A stretch of DNA of 36,028 bases from Corallococcus exercitus (lineage in GTDB: Bacteria; Myxococcota; Myxococcia; Myxococcales; Myxococcaceae). A program made the position numbers and the translations under genes. Numbering within the stretch: position 1 is the stretch's first letter; each line of letters opens with the position of its first letter. Shown here one piece after another: positions 23,314 through 30,221 of this stretch. The notes under the pieces were generated by a model, which searched no databases, was not told the DNA's origin, and saw only the letters and a program-made list of their open reading frames with translations. The stretch covers positions 1-36,028 of the forward strand of contig NZ_RAVW01000035.1 in the NCBI RefSeq assembly GCF_003611585.1, given 5' to 3'.

Positions 23314-24738
23314 ATGTCCCTGTCGTCTTGGAAGGCATTGATCGTCGTTCCCCTGATGCTCTGTTTCGCGTGCAGCCCTGACACCGTCCCCCAGGAGACG
23401 GAGGTCCCCGCCGTCGAGGCCTCCGAGTCCTCCGCGCTCATCGTGGGGCCCGCGGGCACCCTCCTGACGGCGCGTTATCAACACACCGCCACGCTGCTCT
23501 CCAATGGCAAGGTGCTGGTGGTGGGAGGCGGGACTCCCACGGAGACCGCGTCGACGGAGCTGTATGACCCGGCCACCGCCACGTCGAGCACCGGCCCCTC
23601 GATGAGCGCCGCGCGCCGCTCCCACACCGCCACGCTGTTGCAGGACGGCAGCGTGCTCATCGTGGCCGGCATCGGACCGAGCGGCCTCCTGTCCTCGGTC
23701 GAGCGGTATCAGCCCGCCACGAACACCTGGACCGCCGCGGCCCCCCTGCCCCGCATCAGCTACGGACACAGCGCCACGCTGCTCTCGGACGGGCGGGTGC
23801 TGGTGGTGGGAGGCGTGGGCGGTGCGTCGGGCGGCACGTCGGCCCACATCTACGACCCGGCCACGGACACCTGGACCGCCACGGGCTCGCTCCCCAACGC
23901 GATGGGCTTCCAGTCCGCGGTGCGGCTCGCGGATGGGCGCGTCCTCCTCACGGGAGGTGGCGCCACCATCAGCCTCGCCCAGCTCTGGACGCCCTCCACC
24001 GGAGCCTGGACGGTCGTGGCGCCGATGAACTCCGCCCGCAGTGACCACAGCCTCCACCTGCTCTCCAGCGGGAAGGTGCTCGCCGCCGGTTCCGTGCAGA
24101 TGTCGGAGGTGTACGACCCGGCGACCAACGTCTGGACGAACACCTCGAACACGGTGGTCACCCACTACTCCGCGCCTTCCGCCATGCGCCCCGACGGGAG
24201 CATCGTCATGGCCGGCGGCTCCTACAACAACACCACCGTGGAGGTGTACTACCCCAGCACCGGCGTCTGGAGCTCGGTGGGGGCGCTCACCCAGACGCGC
24301 AGGAACCATCCCACCGTCGCGCTGCCGGACGGCCGCGTCCTCTTCCTGGGCGGAACCGCGACCAGCAGCTCGGGCTCCATGGTGCCGATGGCCAGTGTCG
24401 AGAAGTTCGATCTGTCCAACCCGTGCACGCCGACGACCTGCGCCGCGCAGGGCAAGAACTGCGGCACGATCTCCAACGGGTGTGGCGGGACGCTGAGCTG
24501 CGGCACCTGCGGTTCGGGGCTGACGTGCACCAACAACGTCTGCGGGACGGGCGCTCCCGCCTCCTGCGCCCATAACGTGTGCACGTCCGGCACCGCGTTG
24601 AGCAAGACGTGCAGCACGTGCGCGAACACCGTGTGCACGCGCGATCCGTTCTGCTGCAACACGTCCTGGGACAGCATCTGTGTCAACGAGGCCAGCACCG
24701 ATTGCGTCATCACGCAGCCCGGCTGCGTCGCACAATAG
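23314..24738 (+). CDS. Kelch beta-propeller lipoprotein with Cys-rich C-terminal domain
   Basis: A 474-residue protein. CAGGAG 6 bp before the ATG at 23314 decides the start. The signal ends LMLCFAC, an imperfect lipobox (Cys20). About seven kelch-type repeats follow (for example HTATLLSNGKVLVVGG, HSATLLSDGRVLVVGG, HPTVALPDGRVLFLGG), each with a YDPAT-type blade edge, giving a beta-propeller. From residue ~385 the protein is Cys-rich (CAAQGKNCGTISNGCGG, then CANTVCTRDPFCCN), a module I associate with surface proteins of myxobacteria. It probably binds ligands or surfaces outside the cell. No enzyme motif is seen. It is monocistronic or leads the following genes; it is divergent from the hydrolase operon. 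Confidence 0.9.
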   Translation: MSLSSWKALIVVPLMLCFACSPDTVPQETEVPAVEASESSALIVGPAGTLLTARYQHTATLLSNGKVLVVGGGTPTETASTELYDPATATSSTGPSMSAARRSHTATLLQDGSVLIVAGIGPSGLLSSVERYQPATNTWTAAAPLPRISYGHSATLLSDGRVLVVGGVGGASGGTSAHIYDPATDTWTATGSLPNAMGFQSAVRLADGRVLLTGGGATISLAQLWTPSTGAWTVVAPMNSARSDHSLHLLSSGKVLAAGSVQMSEVYDPATNVWTNTSNTVVTHYSAPSAMRPDGSIVMAGGSYNNTTVEVYYPSTGVWSSVGALTQTRRNHPTVALPDGRVLFLGGTATSSSGSMVPMASVEKFDLSNPCTPTTCAAQGKNCGTISNGCGGTLSCGTCGSGLTCTNNVCGTGAPASCAHNVCTSGTALSKTCSTCANTVCTRDPFCCNTSWDSICVNEASTDCVITQPGCVAQ

Positions 24739-24882
24739 GGACGGAGGCCCGGCGAGTCTGGCCAGCTCGCGGACGCGAGAGGCCGCTTCGCCACAGGCCT
24801 GGCGCCACTGGCGGCACGGCGATGTCCCGTGCCCGCCAACCCCGGTACTTCTCCGAACACCCACTTGAACGGAGAAGAACCC

Positions 24883-25653
24883 GTGCGCGCTGCCTTGCTC
24901 CTCGCAGTCCTTCCTCGCTGGTTCGCCGTGTGCCTGGGCCTCTTCGGCGCCCAGGCATTCGCGGGATACACGTCCGTGCCGGACGGGTACGTCCTGCTCG
25001 GCATCGAGACCTCGAACCGTTACCTGGTGGCGGGGGGCGCCAGGTTCTACATCCCTCCCGCGCAGCACTCCCTGTACTCCGGCGCCACCCTGGTGGCGCA
25101 GCCCCAGGCCACCATCGACGCGGTCACGCAGATCCCCATGGACGGCACGCTGATCCGCCAGAAGGGCACTGCTGAGATCTACGTCGTGGTGGGGCAGGCG
25201 TACTGGTGGATTCCGTCGCCCACGGAGCTGGACTACTGGGATGACTGGCGGATGGTCAATGACATCCCGAACAGCGACTGGCGTTCGCCCTTCATCAACT
25301 ACTCCTACAACGTCCTGGTCCAGGAGCGCTCGACGAGCCAGATCTATCTCTGGGTGGCTGGCGCCAAGTACCCCGTCACCACCACGGCGGACCTCAACTA
25401 CTTCGGAGGGCTGTCCAGCGTGAGGGTGATTCCGCTGGGGACGCTGGCCAGCACCACGCACGAGCCGTGGTGCGGAGCGAACCTCCGGGAGCGTTCGAGC
25501 AGCACCGTGTACAACCTGGGGTACGTCAACCGCAGCCATCCCTCCATGAGCAGGTCCGTCACGTCCAGCCCCGCGCACAGCGTCGTGCCGGATGGGGCGC
25601 TGGCCCCCGTGCCGGTGTTCAACGTCTCCGGCGAGCTCTCCTGCATCTGGTAG
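24883..25653 (+). CDS. Secreted repeat protein, unknown function
   Basis: A 256-residue protein. I take GTG 24883 as start because GGAGAAG lies just upstream and a clean signal peptide follows (AALLLAVLP to FGAQAFA-G, cleavage near residue 28). The ATG 18 codons earlier would put a polar stretch first. The mature protein holds at least three related ~45-residue units, each with a 'xVYVVxGGAKFWIPSxxxLxY' style block (YLVAGGARFYIP, IYVVVGQAYWWIPS, IYLWVAGAKYPV). The repeats resemble small beta-propeller or beta-trefoil-like modules seen in secreted actinobacterial and myxobacterial proteins (recalled). No catalytic motif is visible. It is separated by 144 bp from the kelch gene. Confidence 0.8.
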   Translation: MRAALLLAVLPRWFAVCLGLFGAQAFAGYTSVPDGYVLLGIETSNRYLVAGGARFYIPPAQHSLYSGATLVAQPQATIDAVTQIPMDGTLIRQKGTAEIYVVVGQAYWWIPSPTELDYWDDWRMVNDIPNSDWRSPFINYSYNVLVQERSTSQIYLWVAGAKYPVTTTADLNYFGGLSSVRVIPLGTLASTTHEPWCGANLRERSSSTVYNLGYVNRSHPSMSRSVTSSPAHSVVPDGALAPVPVFNVSGELSCIW

Positions 25654-25804
25654 CACCCGGCCAGGACCGCCCGCCCCGAAGACCCGTCTCACATTGCATT
25701 GAGGTCTGTCCGTCATTGCCCACGGCCTCGCCGGGCGTGATGCGGCCGACCCACTCCTGCAACAACGCAGCAAAACGCAGCACAACACAACGAAAGGTGA
25801 ACGC

Positions 25805-26176
25805 ATGTCTCGATTGGGATTGTTCCTGGTGGGTGCGCTGGCCCTGGGTCTGACCGCGTGCGGAGGCCCCGAGCAGGCGGAGGACGGCACCGAGCCCCAG
25901 ATGGCGTCGGCGCAGCAGGAACTGACGCAGTACTGTGGTCTGAACTGCCCGAGCGGCCAGCACCCGACCACCTACCTGTGCAGCAGCTCGTGTGGCAGCT
26001 TCTGCACCAACACCAACAACGCGGTCCAGTGCGATACCAACGCGGGCTCGTCCTTCACCTCGTGCGGCACGACCTGCCCGTCGCCGTACCATGTCACCAG
26101 CACGTACGGCTCCTACAACTGCAGCAAGACCATCCCGTACCTGAGCGGCAACAACACGGTCATCTGCAGCCTGTGA
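25805..26176 (+). CDS. Small Cys-rich lipoprotein
   Basis: A 123-residue protein; AAAGGTG precedes the ATG. The lipoprotein signal ends LTAC, with Cys19 acylated. After an acidic linker the mature domain has ten cysteines, an even number suited to five disulfides. It shows an internal duplication: CGLNCPSGQHPTTYLC aligns with CGTTCPSPYHVTSTYGSYNC. It is Ser/Thr/Asn-rich and lacks any enzyme motif. Likely an outer-surface protein of myxobacterial type; function unknown. The leader before it (about 25758-25800) is CA/AAC-rich and probably unstructured, favouring strong translation. A long hairpin follows at 26222-26261. Confidence 0.85.
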   Translation: MSRLGLFLVGALALGLTACGGPEQAEDGTEPQMASAQQELTQYCGLNCPSGQHPTTYLCSSSCGSFCTNTNNAVQCDTNAGSSFTSCGTTCPSPYHVTSTYGSYNCSKTIPYLSGNNTVICSL

Positions 26177-26221
26177 GCGACCGGGACTGAGGCGGACGAG
26201 GTCCCACCTCGGATGAAGAGC

Positions 26222-26261
26222 ACGGTGGACTGGCGACTCGCGAGCGTCGCCAGTCCACTGT
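26222..26261 (+). terminator. Long perfect hairpin after the Cys-rich lipoprotein gene
   Basis: GTGGACTGGCGAC (26225-26237) pairs perfectly with GTCGCCAGTCCAC (26246-26258). Three more pairs, one a G-T wobble, extend it to 16 bp around an 8-base loop. It lies 45 bp after the stop codon. There is no T-run, so termination may be factor-assisted, or the hairpin may protect the mRNA 3' end. Confidence 0.6.
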
Positions 26262-26297
26262 CACGGGACGGTCGCGATGCAAGGCATTGATGGGGCG

Positions 26298-26312
26298 CAA
26301 TCCGGCGGATTG
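26298..26312. promoter_or_regulatory. CAATCC-GGC-GGATTG dyad before TonB fusion gene
   Basis: A perfect 15-bp dyad lies 35 bp upstream of the chosen start of the TonB-receptor fusion. It could be an operator near the promoter or a small leader hairpin. No known family motif was recognised. Confidence 0.35.
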
Positions 26313-26347
26313 AACCTGACGCCGCATCCCGTATGCTCGCCCGCCCC

Positions 26348-29086
26348 ATGTCCCCGAAATCGAAAGCCCGAAGCGCGCTCACCGCGGCCTCGCTCCTGCT
26401 CGCGTCCCCGGCGCTCGCGCAGGCACCGCAGGCCGATGCGCCGACCCCGGAGGCGGCCGCGCAGGCCCAGCCCGTGATGACGAAGCCTCCGGCGCTGCTG
26501 CAGCAGGTGGAGGCCACCTACCCGCCCGAGGCGCTCGCGGCAGGGCTCACCGCTTCCGTGCGCCTCATCATCACCATCGCCGCGGACGGCAGCGTGTCGG
26601 ACGTGCTGCCCACGGAGCCGGCGGGCCATGGCTTCGACGAGGCGGCCATCGCAGCGGTGCGCCAGTTCCGCTTCTCCCCCGCGGAGGTGGACGGCGTGCC
26701 CGCGCCCGTGCAGGTGGAGTACGTCTACCACTTCACCCTCGCCGCTCCGCCGCAAGAGGCCCCCGGACCGGAGCAGGTCCAGGCGGCGCCGAAGGCCACG
26801 CTCACCGGCCAGCTGATTTCACGCGGCAGCCGCTCGCGGGTGGCCGGCGCCACCGTGCGCTGCGGTGACGACCCGGAGGCGCCCGAGGCCCTCTCGGACG
26901 CGGACGGCCGCTTCACGCTGGAGGTGCCGCCCGGCGAGTGCGCGGTGCGCGTGGTGGCGTCCGGCTTCCAGCTCTACCAGACGAAGGAGCAGCTCCAGGC
27001 GAACGAGACGACGGAGGTGAACTTCTTCCTCGCCCCCACCGCCGGCGCGCTGGAGACCGTGGTGCGCTCCGAGCGGCCGAAGAAGGAGGTCGTGCGCCGG
27101 ACCATCACGCGCCAGGAGGCGCAGAAGACGCCGGGCACCTTCGGAGACCCCATCCGCGTCATCCAGACCCTGCCGGGCGTGGCGCGTGCGCCCTTCATCT
27201 CCGGCCAGCTGCTGGTGCGCGGCTCCAACCCCGGCCAGACGGCGACGATGATGGACGGGGTCAGCATCCCCCTCCTCTTCCACCTCCTGGGCGGGCCCTC
27301 GGTGGTGAACGCCGAGTTCATCGACCAGCTCGACTTCTTCCCGGGCGGCTACGGCAGCCAGTACGGCCGCGCGGTGGGCGGCATCGTGGAGGTCGGCACG
27401 CGCAAGGGCGCCGCCGACACGTTCCACGGCTCGGTGAAGGTGGACCTGCTGGACGCGGGCTTCTTCCTGGAAGCGCCCGTGACGGACGGCATCAGCGTGG
27501 CCGCCGCCGCGCGGCGCTCGTACATCGACACGCTGCTGCCGCTCGTCCTCCCCAAGGACGAGGGCAGCACGCTGTCCGTGGTGCCGCGCTACTGGGACTA
27601 CCAGGTGCGTGTGGACTTCGGCGCGAAGCGGGATGCCCGCTCCGAAGCCGAGGCCCAGGCGGGCGGCGCGCGCAGCACCGGCTACGTGATGGCCTTCGGC
27701 AGTGACGACCAGCTGCGCCTGGTGTCGTCCGGCCCGGAGACGGAGCGCGACCTGTCGGTGGACACGCACACCCTCTTCCACCGCATCAAGGGTGACTGGA
27801 CGTACCGCAAGGGCGCGCTCACGTCCGTCTTCACGCCGTACGTAGGCTACGACGGCACCAGCTTCAAGTTCGGCGCCGCGAAGCAGAACGGCGTGGGCTA
27901 CACGGTGGGCGCGCGCGAGGTGCTGGGCCTGGAGCTGTCCTCCGAGCTCACCGTGCGCACCGGCCTGGACCTCGTGTACGAGCACCAGTCCTTCGACGTG
28001 GAGTTCCCCGCCCCGGAGAACTTCGAGTACGTGGCCTTCCCCGGTGCCGAGTCCGTGGGCGAGCTGCTGGTGGAGAAGATTGGCCTGGGCTCCTTCGACG
28101 GGGCGCTCTTCGTGGAGGCGGACCTGAAGGTGGGGAAGTTCACCTTCACCCCCGGCGTGCGCGGCAACTTCCAGCGCGCGGGCGACGCCCGGAACGTGGC
28201 GTTGGATCCCCGGCTGTGGGTGCGCTTCGAGGCCACCGAGCGCACCCAGCTCAAGGGCTCGCTCGGCCTCTACAGCCAGCCGGCGGAGACGTTCCGCTTC
28301 ATCACCCTGCCGTACGGCAACCCGGAGCTCGCCTACCAGCGGGCGTTCCAGAGCAGCCTGGGCGTGGAGCACCGGCTGACGGACGTGTTCAACGTCGACG
28401 TGACGGGCTTCTTCAACCGCCGCTACAACAACATCGCGGCGCCCGGAGAGCTCCGGTCGCTCCCGAAGGGGGGCGTGATCCAGGTGCCGTACTCCAACCA
28501 GGGCATCGGCCGCGCCCTGGGCCTGGAGGTGATGGTGAAGAAGCAGCGCGCGTCCGCGTCGGACCGGTGGTCCGGCTGGCTGTCGTACACCTTCAGCCAG
28601 TCGCTGGACGGACGCACGGGCCCCGCCCCCGAGCAGAATGGGAGCGACTTCGGCGGAGGCTTCGGCGGCAACGGCGACGAGACGTATGGCCTCAGCCCCT
28701 TCGACCAGACGCACATCCTCACGCTGGTGAGCAACTACGTGCTGGGCAACGGCTGGGAGCTGGGCGGGCGCTTCCGCTACACCACCGGCCGCCCGACGAC
28801 GCCCATCAACCACACGTTCGACCTGTACCAGGTGGACCGCAACCGCTTCAACGGCACGTACGGCCCCTATGCCTCGTCGCGCACGTCCGGCTTCCACCAG
28901 CTCGACATGCGGCTGGACAAGAGCTGGCAGTTCCAGAGCTGGACCCTGGGGGTCTACCTGGACGTGCAGAACCTCTACAACGCGGAGAACGTCGAGTTCA
29001 CCTTCAACGACTACCGTCAGCGCCGGGAGTACGAAGTGCCCGGCATCCCCATCCTTCCCGTGGTGGGCGTGAAAGGAAGCTTCTGA
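26348..29086 (+). CDS. TonB C-terminal domain fused to a TonB-dependent outer-membrane receptor
   Basis: A 912-residue protein. The signal peptide is MSPKSKARSALTAA through SPALA-Q, residue 25. An in-frame ATG five codons earlier (26333) is an alternative start, and neither has a strong ribosome site. Residues ~49-131 form a TonB C-terminal domain (YPPEALAAGLTASVRLIITI, then FDEAAIAAVRQFRFSPA). Residues ~148-231 form a carboxypeptidase-regulatory-like beta domain. ETVVR at 236-240 resembles a TonB box. The plug spans ~245-352 (DPIRVIQTLPGVARAPFISG, MMDGVSIP), followed by a ~560-residue barrel ending VVGVKGSF. Normal TonB domains sit on inner-membrane-anchored proteins, so having one at the periplasmic end of a receptor is odd. 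It is one base ahead of the lipoprotein gene. Confidence 0.93.
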   Translation: MSPKSKARSALTAASLLLASPALAQAPQADAPTPEAAAQAQPVMTKPPALLQQVEATYPPEALAAGLTASVRLIITIAADGSVSDVLPTEPAGHGFDEAAIAAVRQFRFSPAEVDGVPAPVQVEYVYHFTLAAPPQEAPGPEQVQAAPKATLTGQLISRGSRSRVAGATVRCGDDPEAPEALSDADGRFTLEVPPGECAVRVVASGFQLYQTKEQLQANETTEVNFFLAPTAGALETVVRSERPKKEVVRRTITRQEAQKTPGTFGDPIRVIQTLPGVARAPFISGQLLVRGSNPGQTATMMDGVSIPLLFHLLGGPSVVNAEFIDQLDFFPGGYGSQYGRAVGGIVEVGTRKGAADTFHGSVKVDLLDAGFFLEAPVTDGISVAAAARRSYIDTLLPLVLPKDEGSTLSVVPRYWDYQVRVDFGAKRDARSEAEAQAGGARSTGYVMAFGSDDQLRLVSSGPETERDLSVDTHTLFHRIKGDWTYRKGALTSVFTPYVGYDGTSFKFGAAKQNGVGYTVGAREVLGLELSSELTVRTGLDLVYEHQSFDVEFPAPENFEYVAFPGAESVGELLVEKIGLGSFDGALFVEADLKVGKFTFTPGVRGNFQRAGDARNVALDPRLWVRFEATERTQLKGSLGLYSQPAETFRFITLPYGNPELAYQRAFQSSLGVEHRLTDVFNVDVTGFFNRRYNNIAAPGELRSLPKGGVIQVPYSNQGIGRALGLEVMVKKQRASASDRWSGWLSYTFSQSLDGRTGPAPEQNGSDFGGGFGGNGDETYGLSPFDQTHILTLVSNYVLGNGWELGGRFRYTTGRPTTPINHTFDLYQVDRNRFNGTYGPYASSRTSGFHQLDMRLDKSWQFQSWTLGVYLDVQNLYNAENVEFTFNDYRQRREYEVPGIPILPVVGVKGSF

Positions 29087-29087
29087 C

Positions 29088-30011
29088 ATGAAAGCCCTGC
29101 TCCACACCGGAGGCCTGCTGCTCCTGGCGCTGGCTTCCTTCGCGTGCGTCGAACCCGAGGACAAGCCCTCCAACGTGCACGACCTGCGCGTGCTCGGCGT
29201 CTCCACGGAGAAGCCCGAGCTGATCGCCTCCACCTGCGACCAGACGCCGGAGGCCTTTGACGAGCTCGCGGAGGAGCTGACGTACCGCGCGCTGCTGGTG
29301 GACCCCGCCGGCGAGGGGCGCCCCATCCAGTACACGCTGTGGGCCTGCGCGGATCAGGACGACCGCACGTGCAAGAACGAAAAGGACCGCGCGCTGCTCG
29401 CGGAGGGAACGACGGTCGCGGGCGAGCTGACGCTCTCCATCCGCCCCGGCGCGGCCCGGGTGGCGGACGACAAGCTCCTGCTGGAGCGCGTGCTGGAGGA
29501 GGACGCCTACAAGGGGCTGGGCGGCATCCGCATGCCGCTGGTCCTCCGGGCCGTGGCGGGCAACGAGGAGGTGTACGCGCAGAAGCTGATGGTCTTCTGG
29601 TGCCCGGTGGTGGAGGGCATGACGGCCAACGTGCAGCCGGTGCTCCCGGGCCTGCGGGTGGACGACGTGGCCTGGCCGGAGGGCGAGCCGCTGGAGCTGA
29701 GCGGCCCCGGTCCCTTCGTGGTGACGGCGGACGACGTGTCGGCGCTGGAGGAGAGCTACGTGGTGCCGGGACTGCGGCTGCAGGCCGTCCACCTGAAGGA
29801 AGCGTGGGAGATCGCCTGGTACAGCACGCTGGGCGAGTTCAGCCTGTCGGAGACGGGCGGCGCGGACTTCGGTGGCCAGGAGGGACGGCACCGCGTGGAG
29901 TGGGAGCCGGCCGAGGGCGCGGCGGCCCAGGAGGTGACGTTCTGGGCCGTGGTGCGCGACGGGCGCGGCGGCAGCTCCTGGCTGGTGCGCAGGGCCCGCT
30001 GGAACCCCTGA
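29088..30011 (+). CDS. Lipoprotein coupled to the TonB-receptor fusion
   Basis: A 307-residue protein whose ATG is one base after the receptor's stop (TGA-C-ATG), so translation is coupled. The signal ends ALASFAC (Cys20, imperfect lipobox). The mature protein is acidic, with VHDLRVLGVSTEKPELIAS near its start and predicted beta-sandwich character, ending in an Ig-like EVTFWAVVRDGRGGSSW strand pair. I recognise no named family. Coupling suggests a surface-exposed or periplasmic partner of the receptor, comparable in logic to SusD-type or heme-uptake lipoproteins, though no sequence relation to those is claimed. Confidence 0.88.
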   Translation: MKALLHTGGLLLLALASFACVEPEDKPSNVHDLRVLGVSTEKPELIASTCDQTPEAFDELAEELTYRALLVDPAGEGRPIQYTLWACADQDDRTCKNEKDRALLAEGTTVAGELTLSIRPGAARVADDKLLLERVLEEDAYKGLGGIRMPLVLRAVAGNEEVYAQKLMVFWCPVVEGMTANVQPVLPGLRVDDVAWPEGEPLELSGPGPFVVTADDVSALEESYVVPGLRLQAVHLKEAWEIAWYSTLGEFSLSETGGADFGGQEGRHRVEWEPAEGAAAQEVTFWAVVRDGRGGSSWLVRRARWNP

Positions 30012-30036
30012 GTCCCCTGGCACCGGATTCGAATTG

Positions 30037-30078
30037 AACGCCCACGGGGTGACCCGGCAAGCCACAACCGTGGGCGTT
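30037..30078 (+). terminator. Hairpin after the receptor/lipoprotein operon
   Basis: AACGCCCACGG (30037-30047) and CCGTGGGCGTT (30068-30078) form a perfect 11-bp stem around a 20-base loop, 26 bp after the stop codon. No T-run follows. Likely terminator or 3'-end stabiliser. It could also act as a leader structure for the next gene 144 bp on. Confidence 0.5.
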
Positions 30079-30221
30079 GTAGCGTCCCAGGCCACAGGCC
30101 GCCTGCCAGCGGGTGCGTGTTTCCGCACGGTTGGCCGCGGCCATTTCCTTGCAGCGCTCACGGGGTTCTCCAACGCCTGACGCCCGTCCCGGGGCGTGGG
30201 CGCACCCACGGAGCTCCACGC

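Noticed and set aside
23233-25971. A 912-codon minus-strand frame opposite the kelch and repeat-protein genes
   Set aside because: Shadow translation that crosses several intergenic gaps of the real genes.
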